From the NCBI RefSeq assembly GCF_003024385.1, contig NZ_PVZN01000016.1, positions 62,001 to 126,000 on the forward strand: 64,000 nt of DNA. Direction: 5' to 3'. This document shows positions 55,998 to 64,000 of this stretch, piece by piece. The notes below the pieces were generated by a model, which was given only the letters and a program-made list of their open reading frames with translations, searched no databases and was not told the DNA's origin. The DNA comes from Pseudomonas sp. BBP2017. Its GTDB lineage: Bacteria > Pseudomonadota > Gammaproteobacteria > Pseudomonadales > Pseudomonadaceae. The position numbers were made by a program, and so were the translations under genes. Numbering within the stretch: position 1 is the stretch's first letter; each line of letters starts with the position of its first letter.

Positions 55998-56660
55998 TCA
56001 CAAGCCTTCGAGTAACGCCCGGTAGTCCTCGACCGCAGCGAACTCCTCGGTATCCCGTGGCCCTTTACGGCTATCCGGCTGGCGCACCGCAAGCAGGTGC
56101 GCCACGCCAAAATCACGGGCGCTGCGCAGGATCGACAAGGTGTCGTCGATAAACAGGCTGCGCTGCGGGGTGAAGTTGATGTCGGCCTGCAAGGCGTCCC
56201 AGAACTGCGGGTTTTCCTTGGGATACCCGTAGTCATGGGAGCTGATCAGGCGTTCGAAGTAAGGCGCAAGTTCCACCCGTTCCAGTTTCAACGACAGCGA
56301 GTCGCGGTGGGCGTTGGTGATCAGGATCACCCGCTTGCCGGCCTGTTTGATGGCCTGGAGGAAGGTGTCCGCGTCCGGGCGCAAGGCGATCAAATGAGCG
56401 GTTTCGAGCTTCAGGTCGCGCACCGGGAGATTCAGCTCACGGCTCCAGAAATCCAGGCAGTACCAGTTCAGCGAGCCTGCATGCTGCTCGAACAAGGGCT
56501 GCATTTCCAGCTCGGCCATCGCCCGGCTGATGCCGTGCAGGTCGGCATAGCGCTGGGGCAGGTGTTCGAGCCAGAAGTGGTTGTCGAAGTGCAGGTCCAG
56601 CAGGGTACCGTCCATGTCCAGCAGTACGGTGTCGATGGTGGGCCAGGCTAAAACGGGCAT
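55998..56660 (-). CDS. yrfG: GMP/IMP nucleotidase YrfG (HAD family)
   Basis: HAD phosphatase of 220 aa: motif I DMDGTLLDLHFDNHFW, motif II ITNAHRDSL, Lys in YPKENPQFW and motif IV FIDDTLSILRSA. The long FDNHFW cap start is typical of YrfG, which dephosphorylates GMP and IMP. The start MPVLAWPTID is chosen. It is divergent from nudE (80 bp). Confidence 0.9.
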   Translation of the reverse strand: MPVLAWPTIDTVLLDMDGTLLDLHFDNHFWLEHLPQRYADLHGISRAMAELEMQPLFEQHAGSLNWYCLDFWSRELNLPVRDLKLETAHLIALRPDADTFLQAIKQAGKRVILITNAHRDSLSLKLERVELAPYFERLISSHDYGYPKENPQFWDALQADINFTPQRSLFIDDTLSILRSARDFGVAHLLAVRQPDSRKGPRDTEEFAAVEDYRALLEGL

Positions 56661-56740
56661 ATGAAATTCTCGGACAGTCAAGGCAGCGGTGGCCGGGCAA
56701 GCCACGGTATAGTAACGCGTTCACGCCCAGGAGCCGCCCC

Positions 56741-57307
56741 ATGCGCCAGAAACCCACCGTCCTCTCCCGCGAAATTGTCGCCAGCAGCCGTCTGTTTCGG
56801 GTCGAAGCTGTGCAATTGCGCTTTGCCAATGGTAACGAGCGCACTTATGAACGGCTGGTGGGGCGCGGCAATGGTTATGGCGCGGTTATGATTGTGGCGA
56901 TGCTCGATGCCGAGCACGCGGTGCTGGTGGAAGAGTATTGCGGCGGCACCGACGAGTACGAGCTGTCCTTGCCCAAGGGCCTGATCGAGCCGGGTGAAGA
57001 TGTGTTGGCGGCAGCCGATCGCGAGCTCAAGGAAGAAGCGGGCTTTGGTGCGCGTCAGCTCGAACACCTGACCGAACTGTCGCTGTCGCCGGGCTACATG
57101 AGTCAGAAGATCCAGGTGGTGTTGGCCACTGATCTGTACGAAGAGCGCCTGGAAGGCGATGAGCCGGAGCCGATGCGCGTCGACAAGATCAACCTGCGCG
57201 AACTTTCGGCGCTGGCCCAGCACCCGCAGTTCTCTGAAGGCCGCGCCTTGGCGGCCCTGTACCTGGTGCGTGACCTGCTGACTCAGCGTGGGGCGTTCAG
57301 CGCATGA
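56741..57307 (+). CDS. nudE: ADP compounds hydrolase NudE
   Basis: Nudix hydrolase (188 aa) acting on ADP-ribose, Ap3A and NADH-type compounds. The Nudix box is complete: GLIEPGEDVLAAADRELKEE followed by AGF. The N-terminus ILSREIVASSRLF-like and the LSPGYMSQKIQVVLA segment match NudE. The stop overlaps the cysQ start by 4 bp, forming the common nudE-cysQ operon. Confidence 0.94.
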   Translation: MRQKPTVLSREIVASSRLFRVEAVQLRFANGNERTYERLVGRGNGYGAVMIVAMLDAEHAVLVEEYCGGTDEYELSLPKGLIEPGEDVLAAADRELKEEAGFGARQLEHLTELSLSPGYMSQKIQVVLATDLYEERLEGDEPEPMRVDKINLRELSALAQHPQFSEGRALAALYLVRDLLTQRGAFSA

Positions 57308-58131
57308 ATGACCAGCAACTGATGCAGCAGGTGGTCGAATTGGCACGTCAGGCGGGCAAGGCCATCCTGCCGTTCTGGCGTGCCGATGTAGCGGTAACGG
57401 CGAAAGCGGATGATTCGCCGGTCACCGCTGCTGACCTGGCTGCCCATGAGGTGATTGCCAAGGGCCTGCGAGCGTTGGCTCCGACGATTCCGGTGCTGTC
57501 TGAAGAAGACTGCAATATTCCGCTGGATGAACGTCAGCAGTGGCAGCGTTGGTGGTTGGTCGATCCGCTCGATGGCACCAAGGAGTTCATCGCCGGTACT
57601 GAAGAGTTCACCGTCAATATTGCCCTGATCGAGCAGGGCCGTGTGGTGTTCGGCGTGGTAGCGATTCCTACCAATGGTCGTTGCTACTACGGTGGCCAAG
57701 GTATTGGCGCCTGGTGCGCCGAGGCGGATGAAACTGCGCAAGCCATCCAGGTGCGCCTGGCTCCCCCTGTGGGCGTGAGTTTTACCGTGGTCGCCAGCCG
57801 CCGACATTCCAGCCCGCAGCAAGAAGCCCTGTTGGCCGGTTTGAGTACAGCGCTGGGTGAGCTTGAGCTTGCCAATATCGGCAGCTCGCTGAAGTTCTGC
57901 CTGTTGGCTGAGGGGGCTGCTGACTGCTATCCGCGTTTGGCGCCGACGTCCCAGTGGGACACTGCGGCCGCCCAGGGTGTGCTGGAGGGGGCTGGCGGCG
58001 AAGTGCTCGACCTCGATGGCCAGGCCTTTGCCTACCCGCCGCGCGAATCGCTGCTCAACCCCTTCTTCCTTGCCTTGCCAGCCGCTGCGCCGTGGCGCGG
58101 CAAACTGTTGCAACTGGCTTCAACGATGTAG
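57304..58131 (+). CDS. cysQ: 3'(2'),5'-bisphosphate nucleotidase CysQ
   Basis: Inositol-phosphatase-fold enzyme (275 aa) that hydrolyses 3'-phosphoadenosine 5'-phosphate, the by-product of sulfate assimilation. Metal ligands: SEED (residues 66-69) and D87-P-L-D90-G-T, followed by the late WDTAAAQGVLEGAGG motif. It adds to the sulfur theme of the window. The 3' end overlaps the convergent thioesterase gene by 12 bp. Confidence 0.95.
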   Translation: MNDQQLMQQVVELARQAGKAILPFWRADVAVTAKADDSPVTAADLAAHEVIAKGLRALAPTIPVLSEEDCNIPLDERQQWQRWWLVDPLDGTKEFIAGTEEFTVNIALIEQGRVVFGVVAIPTNGRCYYGGQGIGAWCAEADETAQAIQVRLAPPVGVSFTVVASRRHSSPQQEALLAGLSTALGELELANIGSSLKFCLLAEGAADCYPRLAPTSQWDTAAAQGVLEGAGGEVLDLDGQAFAYPPRESLLNPFFLALPAAAPWRGKLLQLASTM

Positions 58132-58575
58132 CACGTACTGGCCGCTGAACAGCACGGCGGCCTCATCGCTGCCGGCGTTGCTGACCCGGGTGTGCAGGTT
58201 CAGGCGCGCCCGGCCACGACGCTGATAGGTGGCAATGAAGCGTTCCCAGACTTTCTCGTCCGGTGCTGCGCAGACAGCGATAGCTGCCCCCGTCACCGGC
58301 AGTGGATAGCTGATCTGTCCTTCCTGAATGACGATATGACCATCGTCGATACCCGCCTCGCGCAGACGCAGGTGCAACCAGCCCCAACCGACCAGTACCG
58401 CAGCGCAGTACAGGCTGCCGCCAAACATGGTGCTCTTGTGATTGACGTTGGCAGCCAACGGTAATTGCAGGCGCAGTTGTTGCTGCTGCCAGTCGAGTAC
58501 CTGCAAACCCATTTCGCGGGTCAGCGGAATGTCGCCGTGCAGCACAGATTCCAGGTAGCGGCTGTCTGTGGTCAT
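58120..58575 (-). CDS. YiiD_C-type thioesterase domain protein
   Basis: Protein of 151 aa matching the thioesterase domain found at the C-terminus of YiiD: NVNHKSTMFGGSLYCAAVLVGWGWLHL and GQISYPLPVTGAAIAVC. The fold is hotdog-like; the substrate is unknown. It overlaps dctD by 4 bp at its start and is therefore co-translated with it, and overlaps the cysQ 3' end. Confidence 0.82.
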   Translation of the reverse strand: MTTDSRYLESVLHGDIPLTREMGLQVLDWQQQQLRLQLPLAANVNHKSTMFGGSLYCAAVLVGWGWLHLRLREAGIDDGHIVIQEGQISYPLPVTGAAIAVCAAPDEKVWERFIATYQRRGRARLNLHTRVSNAGSDEAAVLFSGQYVLHR

Positions 58576-59984
58576 GGGCGGTTGTCCTCCATCTCGTCAG
58601 GGCTGCTGTTGCTGTCGGCGAAGCTCAGGCCATGTTTGCGCAGTTTGTCGTGCAAGGTCTTGCGTGGAATGCCGAGCGCCTCGGCCAGGCTGCGCATGGA
58701 GCTGTGTGGCTGAGCCAGTTCGGCGGCGATCAGCGAACGTTCGAACTGCTCGACCTGATCGCTGAGATTGCCACTGGTGGCAGTGGGCGGTTGTTCGTGG
58801 ACCTGCGCCGGGGCTTCGCCATCGAGCGCCAGTTCCAGCCCGAGGGCGAAACGTTCGGCGGCATTCTGCAATTCACGTACGTTGCCAGGCCAATTGTGGC
58901 GCAACAACAGCGCGCGCTGCGCCGGCTGCAAGGTGTGCGCTGGCAGGCCGTGGCGTTCGCTCGCGGCATCGGCGAAATGCTGGAACAACACCAGAATGTC
59001 ATCGCCGCGTTCACGTAGCGGCGGAATGCGTAGCGGCGCGACGTTCAGGCGGTAGTACAGGTCAGCGCGGAAACGGCCCTGATCGGCGGCCTGACGCAAG
59101 TCCTCCTTGGTGGCCGCGATGATGCGGATGTCCAACGGAATCTGCTGGTTACCGCCCAGGCGTTCCACCACGCGTTCCTGCAGCAGGCGCAGCAGTTTGA
59201 CCTGCACGTCCAGGCTCATGCTCTCGATTTCGTCGAGGAACAGCGTGCCGCCATTGGCAAACTCGAACTTGCCGATCCGGCGTTTCTGCGCACCGGTGAA
59301 AGCCCCCGGCTCGTGACCAAACAGTTCGCTTTCGACCACCGACTCGGCCAGGGCGCCGGCGTTGATCGCCACGAACGGGCCATCGCGACGGCTCGACAGG
59401 TCATGCAGGGCACGAGCCACCACTTCCTTGCCGGCACCGGTCTCGCCGAGGATCAGCACGTCGGCGCGCGTCCCGGCGAGGGCGCCGATCTGCTCGCGCA
59501 GGCGCAACATGGGGGTGGAATGACCGACCAGGCGGGTACTCAGTTGCTGGCGGTCACTCAGGGCCAGGCGCAGGCTGCGGTTGTCCAGCACCAGACGGCG
59601 CAAGGCCAGGGCGCGGCGTACGCTGTCGAGCAGGGCGTCACTGGCGAAAGGCTTTTCGAGAAAATCATAGGCGCCGGCGCGCATGGCCTGTACCGCCAGC
59701 GGCACATCACCATGCCCGGTAATCAGCAACACCGGCAGCTCCGGGTCCTGGGCGTGCACCTGTTGCAACAGCTCCAGACCATCAATGCCAGGCATGCGGA
59801 TATCGCTGACCAGCACGCCGGGCCAGTCCTGTTCAATGCGTCCGGCCAGGTTCTGGGCATCGCTCAGCGACAGGACGTTGAGGCCGGCAAGATCCAGGGT
59901 CTGGCTCAGCGCCTGGCGCAGGTGTGGGTCGTCGTCGACCAGAATCACCTGTACGCGGCTGTCAATGAGCGGCTCGGTCGTCAT
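58572..59984 (-). CDS. dctD: Sigma-54-dependent response regulator DctD
   Basis: NtrC-family regulator (470 aa): receiver with D61 (VSDIRMPG), AAA+ domain with Walker A GETGAGKE and the sigma-54 contact loop GAFTGA. Walker B GGTLFLDEI and WPGNVRELQN follow, then a Fis-type helix-turn-helix (MRSLAEALGIPRKTLHDKLRKHG). It activates C4-dicarboxylate transport genes in response to DctB; the target transporter is not in the window. It overlaps dctB by 4 bp. Confidence 0.92.
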   Translation of the reverse strand: MTTEPLIDSRVQVILVDDDPHLRQALSQTLDLAGLNVLSLSDAQNLAGRIEQDWPGVLVSDIRMPGIDGLELLQQVHAQDPELPVLLITGHGDVPLAVQAMRAGAYDFLEKPFASDALLDSVRRALALRRLVLDNRSLRLALSDRQQLSTRLVGHSTPMLRLREQIGALAGTRADVLILGETGAGKEVVARALHDLSSRRDGPFVAINAGALAESVVESELFGHEPGAFTGAQKRRIGKFEFANGGTLFLDEIESMSLDVQVKLLRLLQERVVERLGGNQQIPLDIRIIAATKEDLRQAADQGRFRADLYYRLNVAPLRIPPLRERGDDILVLFQHFADAASERHGLPAHTLQPAQRALLLRHNWPGNVRELQNAAERFALGLELALDGEAPAQVHEQPPTATSGNLSDQVEQFERSLIAAELAQPHSSMRSLAEALGIPRKTLHDKLRKHGLSFADSNSSPDEMEDNRP

Positions 59985-61795
59985 GCCGATGGGTCCTCCG
60001 AAGTTTGCAGGTTGGCGCCGGGCTTGGCCACGCGCAGTTGCAGGGTAAGCAAGGCGCCACCTTCCGGGTGGTTACCGAGCAGCAACTCGCCGCCCAGCGC
60101 ACGCATCAAGGTGTCGCAGATCGCCAGGCCCAGGCCAAGCCCCTGGGTGCGCGTCTTGGTGGTGAAAAACGGCTCGCGGGCACGGGCCAGCGCTTCGCTG
60201 GTAAAACCCGGGCCGTTGTCGCGAATGTACAGGTAGACGTAGCCGTCGCGCTGTTCGGCACTGAGCATGAGTTTACGCGGGTTGGCTTTTTCGGTCAGGG
60301 CATCAAGGGCGTTGGCCAGCAGGTTGCCGAGCACCTGGCGCAGGCGGGTCTCACCGGCCTGGACCCAGAGCGTAGCGTCCGGCAGGTCGCGCACCAGTTC
60401 CACCGCCATGGCGCGCCGGCGCTTGGCCAGCAGAGCCAGGGCGTCATCCAGCGCCGGCTGCAGAGCCACGCTCTCCGGTGCGTGCCTGTCGCGGCGGGCG
60501 AAGGCGCGCAGGTGGGCAATGATCGAAGCCATGCGCCCAGTCAGTTCGCTGATCAGCTTGAGGTTGCTGCGGGCGTCGTCAGTGCGCTGGTGGTCGAGCA
60601 GGATCTCGGCATTTTCGGCATAGCTGCGGATCGCCGCCAAGGGTTGGTTGAGCTCGTGACTGATGCTTGCCGACATGGTCCCCAGCACTGACAGTTTGCC
60701 GGCCTGGACCAGTTCATCCTGGGCGCGCACCAGTTCCTGCTGGGCCTGCTCGCGCTCGAGCACCTCGTTTTTCAGACGGCTGTTGAGCCCTTCCAGGTCG
60801 GCAGTACGTTCAATCACACGCTTCTCAAGTTCCTGGCGGGCATGGGCCTCAAAATTGATGCGGTCCATGTAATGACGTCGGCGTTGCATCATCAGGCCCA
60901 GCAACAGCATCAGCACCAGCAGGGCGGCGGCGCCGATCGCCACCACTGTATTCACCGAACGGTCGATCAGGGTTCGCGGTGCCAGGATGCTGACCTGCCA
61001 GCCGGTCTCCTCAATGACCTGGGTCTGGATCAACCAGGCCTCCTGGTTAAGGTTCAGTGGCTGCGGGGCCTGAGTCGGATAGGGCTGGATGGCGGTAATC
61101 GCCTCGCGTTCGGCAGCGGTCAGCGGCCGGGTGGCCCGAAAGCGCCAGTCCGGACGAGAAGTCAGGATCACCACGCCGTTATGGTCGGTGAGCAACAATT
61201 GCTCAGGTGTTTTGCCCCACAGGGTTTCGGTGTGGTCCAGATCGACCTTGACCACCAGTGCGCCGATGATCTGCTCGCCATCGCGTACGGCGGCGGCGAA
61301 GAAATAGCCACGCTTGGCCGAGGTCGTGCCCTGGCCGAAGAAGCGCCCTAGGCGTCCGGCAATCGCTTCGGTGTAGTACGGGCGGAAGGCGAAGTTGCGA
61401 CCGACGAAGCTGTCGTGCTTGTCCCAGTTGGAGGCTGCCAGGGTATTGCCCCGGGCGTCCATCAGGTACATGACTTCAGCGCCGGTCTGGGTGGCGATGT
61501 CTTTGAGCAGACGGTTGGCGTTGGTCAGGGTTTCCAGGCGCAGGGGATCGGCCAGCACTGCGCGCAGGGCGGGCAGGTCGCCAAGGATCTGCGGCAGCGT
61601 CTCATAGCGATGCAGGGTGCCCAGCAGGTTGGCGACATACAGGTCCAGGGTCTGGCGGTTCTGGCTGGCCAGTTCACCTTGGTAATAGTGTTTGGCCAGG
61701 TGCTGCAAGGGCCAGAGCAAGGGCGCCAGGCACACCGCCAGCAATGCCAGGCTGCGCCATCGAGGACGGCGGGGAAGTGGTGGAATCTTGGTCAT
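59981..61795 (-). CDS. dctB: C4-dicarboxylate sensor histidine kinase DctB
   Basis: Membrane sensor kinase of 604 aa. TM1 near residues 15-33, then a large periplasmic double-PAS (dCACHE-like) domain (RNFAFRPYYTEAIAG, RGYFFAAAVRDGEQIIGALVVKVDL), TM2 near 290-312 and a coiled-coil stretch. The H-box is ASISHELNQPLAAIRSYAEN, followed by N- and G-boxes (NLLANALDAL, DNGPGF, GLGLGLAI). The start MTKIPPLPRRPRWRS is chosen over the longer frame. Operon dctB-dctD-thioesterase. Confidence 0.92.
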   Translation of the reverse strand: MTKIPPLPRRPRWRSLALLAVCLAPLLWPLQHLAKHYYQGELASQNRQTLDLYVANLLGTLHRYETLPQILGDLPALRAVLADPLRLETLTNANRLLKDIATQTGAEVMYLMDARGNTLAASNWDKHDSFVGRNFAFRPYYTEAIAGRLGRFFGQGTTSAKRGYFFAAAVRDGEQIIGALVVKVDLDHTETLWGKTPEQLLLTDHNGVVILTSRPDWRFRATRPLTAAEREAITAIQPYPTQAPQPLNLNQEAWLIQTQVIEETGWQVSILAPRTLIDRSVNTVVAIGAAALLVLMLLLGLMMQRRRHYMDRINFEAHARQELEKRVIERTADLEGLNSRLKNEVLEREQAQQELVRAQDELVQAGKLSVLGTMSASISHELNQPLAAIRSYAENAEILLDHQRTDDARSNLKLISELTGRMASIIAHLRAFARRDRHAPESVALQPALDDALALLAKRRRAMAVELVRDLPDATLWVQAGETRLRQVLGNLLANALDALTEKANPRKLMLSAEQRDGYVYLYIRDNGPGFTSEALARAREPFFTTKTRTQGLGLGLAICDTLMRALGGELLLGNHPEGGALLTLQLRVAKPGANLQTSEDPSA

Positions 61796-61830
61796 GGTAA
61801 CTGCGCCAGAGTGATCTGGCGCATTATGCG

Positions 61831-62706
61831 CTACTTCAGGCAGTCGATCAGTGCTTGCTGCCAGTGCGGTTGGCTGACCTGCCACTCGCGTTGCAGGCGG
61901 CTGCAATCGAGGCGCGAATTGAGCGGGCGACGGGCCGGGGTAGGGTACTCGCTTGACGGAATCGGTAGCAGCTCGGCGCAGGGCAACCCCTGGGCCTTGA
62001 GTTGCTCGCCGATGGCCTGGGCAAAACCAAACCAGGAGGTTTCACCCTGTGCGGTCAGATGATAGGTGCCCCAGGCACCGGGGCACCCCGCCAGCCAGCG
62101 TTCGATCAGTGCGCGGGTGCTCAGCGCGATGGTGCCGGCCCAGGTCGGCGCGCCGATCTGGTCAGCGACGATGCGCAGTTCAGGCTTTTCCTGCAGCAGG
62201 CGCTGCATGGTCAGCAGGAAGTTACGCCCATGGCGCGAATACACCCAACTGGTCCGCAGGATCAGGTGCTCGCCACCGACCACGGTAATGGCCTGTTCAC
62301 CGGCCAGTTTGCTGCGCCCGTAGACACTCAGCGGATTGGGCACATCGTCTTCGGTGTAAGGGCTGTGCTTGCTGCCGTCGAACACGTAGTCAGTGGAATA
62401 GTGAATCAGCGGAATGCCCAGCTTCGCGGCCTCCTCGGCGAAGATGCCCGGTGCCCTGGCATTGATCGCAAACGCCAGTTCCGGCTCGCTCTCGGCCTGA
62501 TCCACCGCCGTGTGAGCGGCGGCGTTGATGATCAGGTCAGGCTTGAGCGCCTGTACCCGCTCGCGGATACCCTCGGGGCGGGCCAAGTCGAGCTGCTCAC
62601 GACCCAGTACATGCAACTGGCCGAGGTCGCCCAGGCGCTGTTGCAGCTCCCGGGATACCTGGCCGTGCTGGCCGCTGATCAGGATGCTCAGTCGGCGTGC
62701 AGTCAT
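61831..62706 (-). CDS. rmlD: dTDP-4-dehydrorhamnose reductase
   Basis: NAD(P)H-dependent reductase (291 aa), last step of dTDP-L-rhamnose synthesis for surface polysaccharide. The extended SDR features include the N-terminal SGQHGQVSREL, AAAHTAVDQAESEPELA, the YSTDYVFDGSKHSPYTEDD region and YGRSKLAGEQA (YxxxK). The start overlaps the rmlC stop by 4 bp. Confidence 0.94.
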   Translation of the reverse strand: MTARRLSILISGQHGQVSRELQQRLGDLGQLHVLGREQLDLARPEGIRERVQALKPDLIINAAAHTAVDQAESEPELAFAINARAPGIFAEEAAKLGIPLIHYSTDYVFDGSKHSPYTEDDVPNPLSVYGRSKLAGEQAITVVGGEHLILRTSWVYSRHGRNFLLTMQRLLQEKPELRIVADQIGAPTWAGTIALSTRALIERWLAGCPGAWGTYHLTAQGETSWFGFAQAIGEQLKAQGLPCAELLPIPSSEYPTPARRPLNSRLDCSRLQREWQVSQPHWQQALIDCLK

Positions 62707-63248
62707 GGTAGCGTGTCCAGCTCTTTCAGCGATTTACCGAGCTGGTCCTTGGCGGACAACAGCGGCGCTTCATTCAGCTGCCAGTCAATGGCCAGGTCTG
62801 GATCATCCCAACGAATGCAGCGTTCCGCTGCCGGGTTGTAGTAGTCGGTGGTTTTGTAGAGAAACTCGGCGCTGTCGCTCAACACGACAAAACCGTGAGC
62901 AAAACCTTCCGGTATCCAGAGCTGGCGGCGGTTGTCGGCAGACAGCCTTACCCCGACCCACTGCCCGAAGTGCGGGGAACTGCGGCGGACATCGACAGCG
63001 ATATCCAGCACTTCACCCTGGGTCACGCGAACCAGTTTGCCTTGGGTGTTTTCCAGTTGATAGTGCAGCCCACGGAGTACGCCTTTCTGCGACCTGGAGT
63101 GGTTGTCCTGGACAAAGGTTGTGCATACACCGGTTATTTCTTCGAACACCTTGGCGTTGAAACTCTCGTAGAAAAAACCGCGGCTATCACCGAATACTTT
63201 CGGTTCAATGATCAGTACACCCGGCAGATCAGTAGTAATTACGTTCAT
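62703..63248 (-). CDS. rmlC: dTDP-4-dehydrorhamnose 3,5-epimerase
   Basis: Cupin-fold epimerase (181 aa). Motifs: PGVLIIEPKVFGDSRGFFYE, QDNHSRSQKGVLRGLHYQ (catalytic His) and IPEGFAHGFVVLSDSAEFLYKTTDYYNP (Tyr). It overlaps rmlA by 1 bp and rmlD by 4 bp. Confidence 0.95.
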   Translation of the reverse strand: MNVITTDLPGVLIIEPKVFGDSRGFFYESFNAKVFEEITGVCTTFVQDNHSRSQKGVLRGLHYQLENTQGKLVRVTQGEVLDIAVDVRRSSPHFGQWVGVRLSADNRRQLWIPEGFAHGFVVLSDSAEFLYKTTDYYNPAAERCIRWDDPDLAIDWQLNEAPLLSAKDQLGKSLKELDTLP

Positions 63249-64000
63249 TAATCTTCTTCAGCCAAGGCAAAAAGGTATTGTCCGTAGCCGGTCTTGCCGA
63301 ATGTCTTGGCACGTTCCAGCAAGTGTGAGCGATCGATCCAGCCTTGCTGGAACGCGATCTCTTCAAGGCAGGCAACCTTCAAGCCCTGCCGATGTTCGAT
63401 GGTCTGCACGTACTGCGAGGCTTCCAGCAGACTGTCGTGGGTACCGGTATCGAGCCAGGCAAAGCCGCGACCGAAACGCTCCACACGCAGATCGCCGCGT
63501 TGCAGGTAGGCATTGTTGACGTCGGTGATTTCCAGCTCGCCGCGTGGCGACGGTTTCACGTTCTTGGCAATAGCCACCACATCGTTGTCGTAGAAGTACA
63601 GACCGGTCACCGCATAGGGGGACTTAGGCTTGGCGGGTTTCTCTTCGATCGATAGCGCACGGCCATTCGGGTCGAAGTCGACAACACCGAAGCGCTCCGG
63701 ATCCTTGACCAGATAGCCGAACACCGTGGCACCGGAAGGCTGCTTGATGGCACGCAACAGTTGTTCGCTGAATCCCTGGCCGTGGAAGATGTTGTCGCCC
63801 AGGATCAGGCAGACCGAATCGTCGCCAATGAATTCTTCGCCGATCAGGAAGGCCTGGGCCAGACCGTCGGGGGAAGGCTGCTCGGCGTAGCTCAGTTCGA
63901 TACCGAACTGGCTGCCGTCGCCCAGCAGCTGCTGGTATTGGGGCAAGTCGTACGGGGTGGAAATCAGCAGGATTTCCCGAATACCGGCCAGCATCAGCAC
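63248..64000 (-). CDS. rmlA: Glucose-1-phosphate thymidylyltransferase, 5' truncated
   Basis: The last 250 residues of RmlA, the first enzyme of dTDP-rhamnose synthesis; the N-terminus with the nucleotide-binding loop lies beyond the right edge. Visible motifs: [51 protein letters not shown] and [17 protein letters not shown]. The rml genes are read right to left as A-C-D; rmlB is expected further upstream, outside the window. Confidence 0.95.
   Translation of the reverse strand: MLMLAGIREILLISTPYDLPQYQQLLGDGSQFGIELSYAEQPSPDGLAQAFLIGEEFIGDDSVCLILGDNIFHGQGFSEQLLRAIKQPSGATVFGYLVKDPERFGVVDFDPNGRALSIEEKPAKPKSPYAVTGLYFYDNDVVAIAKNVKPSPRGELEITDVNNAYLQRGDLRVERFGRGFAWLDTGTHDSLLEASQYVQTIEHRQGLKVACLEEIAFQQGWIDRSHLLERAKTFGKTGYGQYLFALAEED

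Overview
The window looks like a chromosomal segment of a fluorescent Pseudomonas, most probably of the P. putida group. The evidence is the high GC content with strong third-position GC bias, the Pseudomonas-type REP palindromes (core GGGGCAAGCCCGCTCCCAC), and a gene order (tau, porin, lsfA, ssu, gshA, tex, ompR/envZ, rimK, hslO, pckA) that I recall from P. putida-type genomes but could not check. I see no tRNA, rRNA, CRISPR array, prophage or insertion sequence. Both edges cut genes: a phosphonate-transporter permease on the left and rmlA on the right.

Layout. 1-3.7 kb: end of a phosphonate (2-aminoethylphosphonate-type) uptake and breakdown cluster with a permease, a binding protein, a TIGR03364/HpnW-type FAD oxidoreductase and a PhnZ-type HD oxygenase. 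3.6-7 kb: a DUF2868/DUF3482 membrane-protein and GTPase pair, then folA. 7-35 kb: a long sulfur-scavenging region. It holds an L-cystine symporter, a six-gene operon joining two SfnB-type flavoproteins, a DszA/NtaA-type monooxygenase and MetQ-MetN-MetI, a cystine ABC transporter with D-cysteine desulfhydrase, a serine acetyltransferase, tauABCD, an OprD-family porin, the 1-Cys peroxiredoxin LsfA and ssuEADCBF. Two choline-related genes, phosphorylcholine phosphatase (pchP) and a BetT-type transporter, are interleaved. 35-47.4 kb: housekeeping and stress genes (TetR regulator, gshA, thioesterase, tex, ompR/envZ, rimB/rimK, hslR, hslO, pckA). 47.4-51.3 kb: a toxin-antitoxin pair, a thioesterase, an orphan LuxR-type response regulator and CheR-like methyltransferase, and a glycine-zipper protein. 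51.3-55.5 kb: an FdhF/YdeP-type molybdopterin oxidoreductase with FdhD and a LysR regulator. 55.5-61.8 kb: kbp, yrfG, nudE, cysQ, a thioesterase and the DctB/DctD two-component system. 61.8-64 kb: rmlD, rmlC and rmlA for dTDP-rhamnose.

How the genes work together. The centre of the window is a sulfate-starvation toolkit. Outer-membrane (porin) and inner-membrane (Tau, Ssu, Tcy, Met) importers bring in organosulfur compounds. Oxygenases (TauD, SsuD with SsuE, SfnB/DszA-like) release sulfite. EpsC makes O-acetylserine, DcyD degrades D-cysteine, LsfA handles peroxide stress, and gshA and cysQ further downstream belong to the same metabolism. The most striking signal is compositional. The four periplasmic binding proteins of this region (MetQ, TcyJ, TauA, SsuA) contain no cysteine and no methionine beyond the start codon, so their mature forms should contain no sulfur. 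SfnB-1 (401 aa) and SsuF also have none beyond the start, and LsfA keeps only its catalytic cysteine. The phosphonate-binding protein in the same window, by contrast, has five internal Met and two Cys.
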